Positions 7,364-15,526 of a stretch of 53,903 nucleotides of DNA are shown here, piece after piece. Numbering within the stretch: the first letter of the stretch is position 1; each line of letters begins with the position of its first letter. The notes under the pieces are model-generated. The model saw nothing but the letters and a program-made list of their open reading frames with translations. It ran no database searches and had not been told where the DNA came from. This stretch comes from Eubacterium sp. GTDB lineage: Bacteria; Bacillota; Clostridia; Lachnospirales; Lachnospiraceae. The translations under genes were made by a program, and so were the position numbers. The stretch lies in contig JALERM010000089.1 of assembly GCA_022764165.1 (NCBI GenBank), positions 1-53,903 on the forward strand. Direction: 5' to 3'.

Positions 7364-7552
7364 ATGGGAAAGAGTAATAAAGCCTTCCAATTCCGGATTT
7401 ATCCAACTGCAGAACAAAAAGAATTGTTTGATTTCTTTGAACGTCCGGAGACCGGTTTGCCGAAGTTCAAATCAAAGCATCACAGCCGGGATGCATACAC
7501 CACGAATCTGGTGAATGGGAATATCCGACGGGTTCACTTTTACCACCTATGA
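7364..7552 (+). pseudogene. IS200/IS605 TnpB (OrfB) remnant
   Basis: The first about 20 residues (MGKSNKAFQFRIYPTAEQKE) are the conserved start of TnpB/IS605 OrfB proteins. After only a few more residues it jumps to LPKFKSKHHSRDAYTTN, which in full-length TnpB lies well downstream. It then ends in unrelated residues, giving about 62 residues against the usual 370-400. The catalytic RuvC and zinc-finger parts are absent. Upstream sequence (7195-7360) has no gene and looks like the 5' flank of such an element. Not functional as a nuclease. Confidence 0.75.
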
Positions 7553-7635
7553 GCAAATAACGACCACATATAGGAAAACAGTAGCATTTGCATCCCCGCA
7601 ATCTTATACTATAGCCGTGGAAAGGAGGTAATCGG

Positions 7636-8076
7636 ATGAAGATTGAAATCAAAATCGATGAAGGCTGCACCGAACCAAAAATCATCGTTGTGACAAACAG
7701 AGTAACGAATGAAATCAACGAAATTGTGAAAAGTCTTTCGGGAGAGCAGTATCAAATGATAGCTGGTTTTCAAGACGAGCAAGTGATTGTGTTAGAGACA
7801 AGTCAAATCGTCCGTATCTACGCATCAAATGGAAAGGTGTGTGCCGAAGATGAACACGGAACATATTTTCTTCGTCTGCGGTTGTATGAACTGGAACTGC
7901 GCCTTGCTAATCAATCTTTTGTGCGAATATCGAACGGCGAAATCATCAATCTGAAAAAAGTCAAAGGCTTTGATTTGAGCTTTGCGGGAACGATTTGTGT
8001 TTCCCTCTCAAACGGAACGGTGACTTATGTTTCAAGACGATATGTTGCCAAAATCAAACAATTATTAGGAATATGA
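7636..8076 (+). CDS. LytTR-domain DNA-binding protein
   Basis: A 146-residue transcription regulator without a receiver domain. The C-terminal half (about residues 50-146) is a LytTR domain: it opens with IVLETSQIVRIYASNGKVC, continues with FVRISNGEIINLKKVKGFD, and ends with VTYVSRRYVAKIKQLLG. It starts behind AAAGGAGGTAA. It is followed 10 bases later by a DUF3021 membrane protein, a conserved Firmicutes pair in which the membrane partner probably modulates the regulator. No ABC transporter, which often follows such pairs, is left here; an intron lies there instead. Confidence 0.85.
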   Translation: MKIEIKIDEGCTEPKIIVVTNRVTNEINEIVKSLSGEQYQMIAGFQDEQVIVLETSQIVRIYASNGKVCAEDEHGTYFLRLRLYELELRLANQSFVRISNGEIINLKKVKGFDLSFAGTICVSLSNGTVTYVSRRYVAKIKQLLGI

Positions 8077-8086
8077 GGTGGTAAAG

Positions 8087-8551
8087 ATGAAAAAACAGAT
8101 TATAAAGCGAGGATTGTTCGGATTCCCTGTGGGCATTGCAATCGGGTTTGTGATTACCTTAATTATTTCTGCCTGCGTCGGGGACGGAAACTTCTATCCT
8201 GTCATGCCGGAACTCATTGACACGATGGGGAATGAACTGAATGCGGTCATTTTGCAGACTGTTCTGTGCGGTATTATGGGGACTGGCTTTGCGATGGCGT
8301 CCGTGATTTGGGAGCTTGATTCGTGGAGTCTTGCAAAGCAAAGCGGCACATATTTTTTGATTGCGTGTATCATGATGTTGCCGATTGCCTATATTGCTAA
8401 CTGGATGGAGCATTCCATCGGCGGCTTTCTCTCCTATGTGGGAATCTTCGTAGCGATTTTTGTTGCTGTCTGGCTCGCACAGTACCTAAGCTGGAAACGG
8501 AAGATAAAGAAAATGAACGACCTCGTTCAAAAAGAGGAAAGAAAGGAATAA
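8087..8551 (+). CDS. DUF3021 membrane protein
   Basis: About 154 residues with four predicted membrane segments (roughly residues 10-32, 55-80, 90-110 and 117-140) and a charged cytoplasmic tail rich in Lys/Glu. This matches the DUF3021 family, which almost always sits next to a LytTR regulator as here. The ATG at 8087 is preceded by GAGGTGG with 5 bases spacing; the in-frame GTG at 8078 overlaps that site. A group II intron begins 29 bases after the stop. Confidence 0.8.
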   Translation: MKKQIIKRGLFGFPVGIAIGFVITLIISACVGDGNFYPVMPELIDTMGNELNAVILQTVLCGIMGTGFAMASVIWELDSWSLAKQSGTYFLIACIMMLPIAYIANWMEHSIGGFLSYVGIFVAIFVAVWLAQYLSWKRKIKKMNDLVQKEERKE

Positions 8552-8579
8552 GGCAATCAGAAGCACCCGGGGTCAGGTA

Positions 8580-9229
8580 GTGCGCCCAGCTAAGGGTACG
8601 TAATCCGACAGGTGGAAATCCTGTCAAATAAGCTGTTAGCCACAGCATTTGAAGCGAGTCTTGGGTGTATGTCAGTAATGGTCATATGCTAAGCGTAGAC
8701 AGCAAGGTAACAGGGATAGCTATTGAGCACCGAAATCCCTAACATCAGAGTGCCGACTGTGTTACCTGACAGGAAGGCAATACACGGGTTTATCGTAATG
8801 GCGAGATTTCACGTGGCTCTGCGGTGTCGGAGAACTATTCATGTTACACAAGGATTATGTGTCAACTGGGGAGAACCTGTATTTTTCCTTTCTGAGTGTG
8901 TAAAAGGAAGGTATGCCCTACAACAAAAAGAAGGAAGGCAAAAGAAATGCAGGAAGTCGGAGACCCGAGTAGTACCGATGAAGGCATGAGAAAAGAAGTG
9001 TCGGAGGGAAGTCGAGAGGGAACTGTACCTCGCAGTTCTGGTCTGCGAAACTATATCAAAGAGGAAACATTAGCTATACCCAGAGATAGGAGGACTAATG
9101 GAAACGAAATTGGCGAGAATATCACAATTATCAAGAGAGAATCCAGACATGGTCTTTACGTCAGTGGGGCATCTCATAAACAAAGAGATGCTCAAAAGCT
9201 GTCATGTCCAGATGGATGGAGATAAAGCA
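8580..9229 (+). mobile_element. Group II intron, 5' part (truncated)
   Basis: The 5' end GTGCGCCCAGCTAAGGGT is the conserved start of a bacterial group II intron. About 515 bases of structured, GC-richer ribozyme domain I-III sequence follow, then the start of the intron-encoded protein at 9098. The element stops about 9229, inside the reverse-transcriptase gene, where a hairpin array begins. No domain V/VI or 3' end is seen downstream, so it cannot splice or move on its own. Confidence 0.85.
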
Positions 9230-9298
9230 AATTTCTACAAAATAAGCCGCAAGGATTGTTTTACGATTTGGGAGCCTATTAATTTTGCAAAAAAGTAG
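9098..9298 (+). pseudogene. ltrA: Group II intron reverse transcriptase/maturase, N-terminal fragment
   Basis: The first about 44 residues (METKLARISQLSRENPDM, then FTSVGHLINKEML and ending MDGDKA) are the well-conserved N-terminus of LtrA-type reverse transcriptases. After DGDKA, where the family continues VGIDxVTK, the sequence becomes NFYKISRKD, which is translation of the hairpin array, and stops at 9298. Full-length proteins are about 400-600 residues; the polymerase, maturase and endonuclease domains are absent. Confidence 0.85.
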
Positions 9299-9386
9299 GC
9301 TGAAAGCCATATTTGATGCCTCTACAGCTTATTATCATTCATGGGAAGTAGGCTTCAGAACTTGTTTATATAGATTTTAGCCTACT
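9241..9386 (+). repeat. Middle 53-bp-period hairpin array (3 units)
   Basis: Units start at 9241, 9294 and 9347, exactly 53 bp apart and 40 bp long. They share the GTAGGCT...AGCCTAC arms of the arrays at 175-533 and 15527-15882; the third unit (9347-9386) has an 8-bp perfect stem. The array begins about 12 bases after the intron reading frame departs from its family. Confidence 0.8.
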
Positions 9387-9713
9387 CTGAGAGGTTCAAG
9401 AAGAATTGAGTTCATGTTTTCCCGAAAAAAGATATACTGATGTTACCTTTATGCTATGATTTTTTCAATAAGGTTCAAAACCGGTCACTAAAATTCTCAT
9501 ATTTTTCACCTCATCAAAAAGCTTCCAAGTCATGTAGGGCTTTATATCACAGGAAATCCCATGTGATATGAAAATAGTTTTATCAATTCTGCAATTACAC
9601 CTAAAAAATCATAGTCTTTCCGAAAGTATTATATAGTTTTTTGTGATATCCTGCAACATATAGATTTTTCTAAAAGGCAATGATAAAATAAAAGAAAAAA
9701 TGTGGGGTGAACT
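9387..9713. other. Gene-free AT-rich gap
   Basis: I see no gene here. The only structure noted is a short dyad, ATATCAC (9544-9550) with GTGATAT (9563-9569). The missing 3' part of the intron is not found. Confidence 0.6.
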
Positions 9714-10556
9714 ATGAAAAAATATGAAGTAGCAAAAGAATATATCATCATCACGCTGGCAACGCTGATCACAGCGTCAGCTTTATTTTTCTTCCTGATA
9801 CCCAGTCATCTCAGTGTGGGAAGTATCACCGGTTTAGCTGTTGTATTGAGTAATTTTATACCACTTCCCATATCTGTGATTACCATGATGATGAATGTTG
9901 TATTGCTGGCATTTGGATTGATTTTTATTGGCAGAGAATTTGGTGCAAAAACCATTTATACCTCTTTGCTGACGCCGGTTTTTCTGGCTGTTTTTGAGTA
10001 TATCTTTCCCGATAATACGTCTATGACTCAGGATCCATTTCTTGATATGCTGTGTTATGTTTTTGTCGTCAGCATCGGTATGTCACTGTTGTTTAACCGC
10101 AACGCTTCCTCCGGCGGATTGGATATTGTGGCTAAGTTTTTAAACAAATATCTGCGGATGGAATTGGGAAAAGCCATGTCTATGGCAGGAATCTGTATGG
10201 CACTTTCTTCCGCACTGGTTTATGACAAGAAGACCGTTGTCCTCAGTATACTGGGTACTTATCTGAACGGTCTGGTACTGGATCATTTTATCTTCGGCTC
10301 CAATATAAAAAAACGTGTATGCATCCTCTCTGAAAAGGAAGAAGAAATCCGTGAATTTATACTGAAAGATCTGCACAGTGGAGCAACAATTTATGAAGCA
10401 TACGGTGCGTTTGACTATCAGGTGAAAAGAGAAATTATCACCATTGTTGATAAGAATGAATATGCAAAATTAATGAATTTCCTTGCTAAAACAGATGCCA
10501 ATGCATTCGTTACCGTCTATGCGGTAAATGAAGTGATCTATCGGCCAAAACAGTAG
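9714..10556 (+). CDS. YitT family membrane protein (DUF2179)
   Basis: A 280-residue protein with five or six hydrophobic segments in residues 1-190 and a soluble C-terminal DUF2179 domain (about 195-277, containing the strand-rich IREFILKDLHSGATIYEAYGAF and ITIVDKNEYAKLMNF stretches). The NRNASSGGLDIVAKF motif near residue 130 is typical of the family. YitT-like proteins are of uncertain function, possibly transport or signalling at the membrane. GGGGTGAACT before the ATG is the ribosome-binding site. It appears monocistronic; a new promoter follows it. Confidence 0.85.
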   Translation: MKKYEVAKEYIIITLATLITASALFFFLIPSHLSVGSITGLAVVLSNFIPLPISVITMMMNVVLLAFGLIFIGREFGAKTIYTSLLTPVFLAVFEYIFPDNTSMTQDPFLDMLCYVFVVSIGMSLLFNRNASSGGLDIVAKFLNKYLRMELGKAMSMAGICMALSSALVYDKKTVVLSILGTYLNGLVLDHFIFGSNIKKRVCILSEKEEEIREFILKDLHSGATIYEAYGAFDYQVKREIITIVDKNEYAKLMNFLAKTDANAFVTVYAVNEVIYRPKQ

Positions 10557-10572
10557 TTTATGAAAAACCGTC

Positions 10573-10601
10573 TTGAAGAAATAACTGAGATACTGTATAA
10601 T
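10573..10601 (+). promoter_or_regulatory. SigA promoter of the glycine riboswitch transcript
   Basis: TTGAAG (10573-10578) and a perfect TATAAT (10596-10601) with a 17-base spacer, starting just after yitT and about 30 bases before the first aptamer. Confidence 0.75.
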
Positions 10602-10633
10602 TAGGGCTACCATAAGCGAATATGTCGGATGAT

Positions 10634-10836
10634 GATTGCCCTAGACACCGAAAGGGGCCGAAGAAGCAAAGCGGAAGGTACATCTTTCTTCCGTGGAAAC
10701 TGACAGGCAAAAGGAAGGCAATCGGACGAATCTTTGGAGAGTATGCGAAAGCATCGCCTACGAGGCTAGAACCAACTGGCAAAAGGACAGAGAAGTACAG
10801 ATGAGTAATCAATACCTGTCTGTATTTCTCTTTTTT
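10634..10836 (+). promoter_or_regulatory. Tandem glycine riboswitch with terminator
   Basis: Aptamer 1 is closed by GATTGCC (10634-10640) and GGCAATC (10717-10723) and contains the core CCGAAGAAGCAAAGC and ACAGGCAAAAGG. The linker GGACGAA is typical of tandem glycine aptamers. Aptamer 2 (about 10731-10795) has GGAGAG and GGCAAAAGGACAGAG, though its CGCCTACGAGGCTAGAA segment is divergent. GAGAAGTACAG (10790-10800) pairs with CTGTATTTCTC (10820-10830) followed by TTTTTT. This terminator overlaps the 3' closing strand of aptamer 2, so glycine binding should allow read-through. Confidence 0.85.
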
Positions 10837-10912
10837 GTGGAAAATTAAAAATGTCCATAAGCAGAAATTCATATTCGGGAAGATGAATCATTGAAGAATC
10901 GAGGAAAATGTT

Positions 10913-12166
10913 ATGAGAATGATGTTGGTTGGTGCAGGTGCCGTAGGTGAAAGTATTGTAAAAGTTCTGAAATGGAGAGATCCTGAGAGGAAATGGCTGG
11001 AGTATGTCCTGATCTGTGACTTCGATAAGGGAAGGGCGAGAGATGTGATGGATATGATGGAGGGCGATTCCCGTTTTGCCTGTGAGAGTGTCAATGCGAC
11101 GGATAAGGAACAGATGAAGCGGTTGATTCAGGAGCATCGGATTGATTTTGTTATGGATGCGGCTCCGCCATTTGCCAGCAATTTTATCTTTGATGCGGCT
11201 TTTGAGACAGGTGCCAATTACGGCAGTATGGGAACCTGGTCCGTGCCAATGGAAGATCCGGCATATGGACTGGGAATTGAGAACAGTTATACGGAACCGA
11301 TGACAAAATATAACTTTGACCGTCATGAACAGTGGAAGCAGAAGGGAAATATGGCACTGATCTGTATGGGAATCGACCCTGGTGTTGTCAATGTATTTGC
11401 AAAGTACGCCGCCACAGAATTGCTGGATGAGATGACGGAAGTACATGTAAAAGACGGAGGAAATCTTCAGATTCCCGGTGCTGATCCGGATGCGATTTCC
11501 TTTGGATTTAACGTATGGACTGTCCTGGATGAGGTTATGAATCCCAATGTGGAGTATGATGAAGAACGTGGCGGTTTTATCGTGGAAAAGCCATTTGCCG
11601 GACAGGAAACATTTTTCATGCCGGATGGAGTTGGTGAGAATACATTGGTGAAAGTGGAGCATGAAGAAGTTGTGACCATGGCCCGTTACCTGAAATCATA
11701 TGGTCTGAAAAAAGCCACATTCAAAATCAGTCTGGACGAAAATTTAATTACGGCTTTGAAAGTATTGGATCATCTGGGACTGCGAAGTCTCAAACCGGTA
11801 CAGGTAGGTGATGTACAGGTAGTTCCAAGGGATGTGGTTGCGGCCTGTGCTCCGCAGCCTAAAGACATCGGAAATGAAATGACAGGGAAAATGCTGGTGG
11901 GTGTTCATTGTATTGGAATAAAAGACAATAAGCGAAAAGAGTATTTCATCTATCAGCCGTTTGACAACCAGGAATCCATGAAACGCTGGCATAACCAGGC
12001 TGTCACAGCACAGACAGGATTTGGGGCTGCTATTGCCATTGAACTGATTGGCCGGGGAGTCTGGAAGGAAGCCGGGGTATATTCACCGGAATACTTTGAT
12101 CCAAAACCATATCTGAAACTGATGGAAGAGAGTGGTTTTGAATACAAAATTATGGAAATGAAATAA
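10913..12166 (+). CDS. Saccharopine dehydrogenase-family protein
   Basis: A 417-residue NAD(P)-dependent enzyme. The N-terminus has a Rossmann motif, MLVGAGAVGES. The middle has GIDPGVVNVFAKYA and the catalytic-domain pattern seen in saccharopine reductases and carboxynorspermidine dehydrogenases. Family members join or split an amino acid and a keto acid or aldehyde through a C-N bond; the substrate here is unknown. It is read from behind a tandem glycine riboswitch, which suggests that glycine or a glycine-derived amine is involved. No other lysine or spermidine genes are adjacent. A strong bidirectional terminator follows, so it is a single-gene unit. Confidence 0.8.
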   Translation: MRMMLVGAGAVGESIVKVLKWRDPERKWLEYVLICDFDKGRARDVMDMMEGDSRFACESVNATDKEQMKRLIQEHRIDFVMDAAPPFASNFIFDAAFETGANYGSMGTWSVPMEDPAYGLGIENSYTEPMTKYNFDRHEQWKQKGNMALICMGIDPGVVNVFAKYAATELLDEMTEVHVKDGGNLQIPGADPDAISFGFNVWTVLDEVMNPNVEYDEERGGFIVEKPFAGQETFFMPDGVGENTLVKVEHEEVVTMARYLKSYGLKKATFKISLDENLITALKVLDHLGLRSLKPVQVGDVQVVPRDVVAACAPQPKDIGNEMTGKMLVGVHCIGIKDNKRKEYFIYQPFDNQESMKRWHNQAVTAQTGFGAAIAIELIGRGVWKEAGVYSPEYFDPKPYLKLMEESGFEYKIMEMK

Positions 12167-12189
12167 ATTAGTTTTGTGATTTTTATAGG

Positions 12190-12236
12190 AAAAAGAGCCT
12201 TTTATCCTTGATTTTATAGGAAAAAGGCTCTTTTTT
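12190..12236. terminator. Bidirectional intrinsic terminator
   Basis: AAAAGAGCCTTTT (12190-12202) pairs with AAAAAGGCTCTTTTTT (12221-12236), with A- and T-runs on both sides. It lies between the converging saccharopine dehydrogenase-like gene and leuS and can serve both. Confidence 0.85.
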
Positions 12237-12242
12237 CTATGT

Positions 12243-14645
12243 TTATTTTACTACAAAATTGATGATTTTGTTTGGTACGTAAATTTCTTTTACGATATTC
12301 TTACCTGCAATCTGTGCAGCGATTTTTTCATCAGCTTTAGCGATAGCAAATGCTTCTTCTTTCTGGCAGTCTGTCGGAAGTACAACCAGACCTCTGACTT
12401 TACCGTTAATCTGTACACCGATTTCAATGGTCTTTGCAATCGTCTTGGACTCGTCAAATTCCGGCCACTGTGAAACAGCAAGGAATCCTTCACCGCCCAG
12501 AGTTTCCCAGATTTCTTCGCACAGATGCGGAGCAAACGGGCTGAGCAGTTTGATGAAGATTACCAGATCTTCTTTTGTGATATGTCCTTCTGCGCTGATA
12601 TCATTGATCAGAGTCATCAGGCTGGCAATCGCCGTATTGAACTTCAGATTTTCAATATCGGAAGATACTTTCTTAATCGTACGGTGTATCTTCATCTCCA
12701 GATCAGAAGATACAGGCTTATCGGAAACCATATCTGTCAGACCTGCAACACGATCCAGGAACTTCTTACATCCTTTTACGGAGCTGTCATTCCATGGAGT
12801 AGCTGCACCATAGTCACCCATGAAGCATACATAGGTACGCAGGGTGTCAGCACCGTAATCTTCTACGATATCCAGCGGGTCTACCACATTACCTTTGGAC
12901 TTGCTCATCTTATCGCCGTCCGGTCCGAGAATCAGTCCCTGAATGGAACGTTTTGCATATGGTTCCGGAGTATTTACGATACCCAGATCATACAGGAAAT
13001 GATGCCAGAATCTGGAGTAGATCATATGTCTGGTAACATGTTCCATACCGCCGTTATACCAGTCTACCGGCATCCAGTATTTCATTTTTTCCGGATCAGC
13101 CAGTACGCTGTCATTGTGCGGATCGATATATCTTAAGAAATACCAGGAAGATCCGGCCCACTGAGGCATGGTATCTGTCTCGCGTTTTGCTGCGGCACCG
13201 CATTTCGGGCAGGTACAATTTACAAAAGAATCAATCTTAGCCAGCGGTGACTGTCCGTCTTCACCCGGCTCAAAATCCTTTACATTCGGAAGACGAAGCG
13301 GAAGTTCCTCATAAGGAACAGCGACTACACCACAGTGCGGGCAGTGAACCAGCGGAATAGGTTCTCCCCAATATCTCTGTCGGTTGAATGCCCAGTCTTT
13401 CATCTTGTACTGTACACCTGCTTCTCCAATACCGGATTTCTCCAGTTCTTCCAGTACACGCTCAATAGAGTCACGTTTGTTAGTGTAACCGTTCAGGAAT
13501 CCGGAATTTACCATCTCACCGTCACCGGTGTAAGCTTCTTTGGAAATATCTCCGCCCTTAATAACTTCAATAATATCAATACCAAATTTCTTCGCAAAAT
13601 CATAGTCACGCTGATCATGAGCCGGAACTGCCATGATTGCACCGGTACCGTAACCCATCATTACATAATCAGCAATATAGATCGGAATCTTTTTACCATT
13701 CAGCGGGTTTACTGCTTCCAGTCCCTGAATGCAGACACCTGTCTTTTCTTTTACCAGCTGGGTACGTTCAAATTCTGTCTTTTTCGCACATTCGCTGCGG
13801 TATGCTTCGATGGCATCCATATTGGTTACTTTATCAGCATATTTGTCAATGATCGGATGTTCCGGAGCAATTACCATGAAAGTAACACCAAACAAGGTGT
13901 CCGGTCTGGTTGTGTAAATTCTCAGTTTTTCATCAATGCCATCAATGGTGAAGTTTACAAAAGCACCTTTTGATTTACCGATCCAGTTGATCTGCTGCTG
14001 TTTTACATTTTCCGGATAATCAACATCATTCAGACCTTCCAGCAGTTTGTCCGCATATTCTGTAATACGCAGATACCATACATCTTTGGATTTCTGAACA
14101 ACATCACTGTGACAGATATCACATTTTCCGCCCTGGCTGTCCTCATTGGAAAGAACTACTTTACAGTGCGGGCAGTAATTTACCAGAGTTCTGTCACGGA
14201 ACACCAGTCCGTTTTCAAACATTTTCAGGAAAATCCACTGGGTCCATTTGTAATAATCCTCATCGGTGGTATCAATGACACGACTCCAGTCAAAAGAAAA
14301 TCCCACTCTTTTCAACTGTTCGGAAAATCTTTTGATATTTTCATCGGTAATGATACGGGGATGAGTACCTGTCTTAACTGCGTAGTTTTCCGTAGGAAGA
14401 CCAAAAGCATCAAAACCGATGGGGAACAGAACATTATATCCTTCCATACGGCGTTTTCTGGAAATAACTTCCAGACTGGAATAAGCTTTAATATGGCCTA
14501 CATGCATACCTGCACCACTGGGGTAGGGAAATTCTACCAGACCATAAAACTTGGGCTTTTCGCTATTGTCTTTGGCTTCGAAGATTTTACTTTCTTCCCA
14601 TTTTGCCTGCCATTTTGGTTCAATTCTCTTGTAATTATATTTCAT
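12243..14645 (-). CDS. leuS: Leucyl-tRNA synthetase
   Basis: A class I aminoacyl-tRNA synthetase of 800 residues, the usual length. The HIGH-type motif is YPSGAGMHVGHIKAY near residue 46 and the KMSKS loop is GDKMSKSKGNVVDP near residue 580. Cysteine-rich zinc-binding clusters (NYCPHC...CDICHSD near 160; HCPHCGVV near 435) and the editing CP1 domain lie between. It attaches leucine to tRNA-Leu in the cytoplasm. The start is preceded by GTGGAGGAATC. No T-box is visible in the 79 bases between it and the upstream pduL-like gene, so the two are probably co-transcribed. Confidence 0.95.
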   Translation of the reverse strand: MKYNYKRIEPKWQAKWEESKIFEAKDNSEKPKFYGLVEFPYPSGAGMHVGHIKAYSSLEVISRKRRMEGYNVLFPIGFDAFGLPTENYAVKTGTHPRIITDENIKRFSEQLKRVGFSFDWSRVIDTTDEDYYKWTQWIFLKMFENGLVFRDRTLVNYCPHCKVVLSNEDSQGGKCDICHSDVVQKSKDVWYLRITEYADKLLEGLNDVDYPENVKQQQINWIGKSKGAFVNFTIDGIDEKLRIYTTRPDTLFGVTFMVIAPEHPIIDKYADKVTNMDAIEAYRSECAKKTEFERTQLVKEKTGVCIQGLEAVNPLNGKKIPIYIADYVMMGYGTGAIMAVPAHDQRDYDFAKKFGIDIIEVIKGGDISKEAYTGDGEMVNSGFLNGYTNKRDSIERVLEELEKSGIGEAGVQYKMKDWAFNRQRYWGEPIPLVHCPHCGVVAVPYEELPLRLPNVKDFEPGEDGQSPLAKIDSFVNCTCPKCGAAAKRETDTMPQWAGSSWYFLRYIDPHNDSVLADPEKMKYWMPVDWYNGGMEHVTRHMIYSRFWHHFLYDLGIVNTPEPYAKRSIQGLILGPDGDKMSKSKGNVVDPLDIVEDYGADTLRTYVCFMGDYGAATPWNDSSVKGCKKFLDRVAGLTDMVSDKPVSSDLEMKIHRTIKKVSSDIENLKFNTAIASLMTLINDISAEGHITKEDLVIFIKLLSPFAPHLCEEIWETLGGEGFLAVSQWPEFDESKTIAKTIEIGVQINGKVRGLVVLPTDCQKEEAFAIAKADEKIAAQIAGKNIVKEIYVPNKIINFVVK

Positions 14646-14724
14646 CTCTGTGATTCCTCCACAAAATTTGTAGGTAATATTTATTACGCCGTGGCGTCTT
14701 GTATCAAATCCATCGAAATCTGAC

Positions 14725-15366
14725 TTAACGGTTTATTCCCCAAAGCAATTCTTCCACCCACATATGAAGATTATAATTGCTTCCTTCAAAGAGTTTCAGT
14801 ATGACACCGAATGCCTCTTCTCCGCCCGATAATGCATTGGCTTCGTCGGTATCTATATGCATGGCCAGACGATAATCATCACTGACACGGACAACCACAT
14901 CTCCATAAATCATGGAACGGTCAAAACTTTCCGTAACAACAAACACTTCTTCATTATCTTTGACTTTCATGCGGCGCGCCTCTTTCGGAGTCATATGGAT
15001 ATGACGTTTGGCAACCATAATGCCTTCTTCCAGATCTACACTTCCCATATCACTGACCAGAGTCATACCCGGAGTACCGTCAATATCTCCGGACTGGCGG
15101 ATGACCACGGGAACTCCCAGCTTTCTGGCATCGGTCACACTGATCTCCATCTGTGTAACGCTGCGCAGAGGTCCGATAATTGCAACATTCTTAAACATTC
15201 CTTTTGGACCGATAACATTCAGCCGTTCTTTTGCCAAATACTGTCCCGGCTGACTTAACTCTTTCACAGGAGTCAGATCCTTGCCTTCACCAAACAGTTT
15301 CTCAAAATCTTCCCTGCACAAATGAAGATGACGGGCAGATGTCTCAATTGGTATTTTATAATACAT
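14725..15366 (-). CDS. pduL: PduL-like phosphate propanoyl/acetyltransferase
   Basis: About 213 residues in two related half-domains. SARHLHL near residue 11 and KRHIHM near residue 120 are the paired His motifs that bind zinc in PduL; LSQPGQYL, GPLRSVTQMEIS, SGDIDGTPG and DTDEANA are further family blocks. PduL exchanges phosphate and CoA on propionyl or acetyl groups, giving acyl-phosphate for ATP formation. No microcompartment genes are near, so this is probably a cytoplasmic phosphotransacetylase. Start at ATG 15366 with GAGGG upstream; TTG at 15381 would overlap that site. It sits upstream of leuS in the same direction. Confidence 0.85.
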   Translation of the reverse strand: MYYKIPIETSARHLHLCREDFEKLFGEGKDLTPVKELSQPGQYLAKERLNVIGPKGMFKNVAIIGPLRSVTQMEISVTDARKLGVPVVIRQSGDIDGTPGMTLVSDMGSVDLEEGIMVAKRHIHMTPKEARRMKVKDNEEVFVVTESFDRSMIYGDVVVRVSDDYRLAMHIDTDEANALSGGEEAFGVILKLFEGSNYNLHMWVEELLWGINR

Positions 15367-15526
15367 AATGATTACCCTCAAAACAAAACCAGATTAATTT
15401 TATCAATCAGAAAACATTATATTCCCGGACTTTTTCATTGTCAATAGTTTTCATTTTGTAATCAGAATAAACGCATGAATGAAAGTTACAGTTCAGCCAG
15501 CCGCTATTCTGTATTGGATTATTCAT

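Noticed and set aside
10600-10836. Lysine riboswitch before the saccharopine dehydrogenase-like gene
   Set aside because: Expected from the gene name, but the GAAGAAGCAAAGC, GGACGAA and GGCAAAAGGACAGAG elements are those of tandem glycine aptamers.
10766-11662. 298-codon minus-strand frame opposite the saccharopine dehydrogenase-like gene
   Set aside because: Shadow frame: it runs through the riboswitch terminator and its translation is low-complexity and unlike any protein.
13335-13973. Long open frame on the plus strand inside leuS
   Set aside because: It is antisense to a fully conserved leuS, has no ribosome-binding site and its translation has no recognisable pattern.
12243-14724. T-box in front of leuS
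   Set aside because: Only 79 bases separate leuS from the upstream gene, and no T-box core or specifier structure fits.
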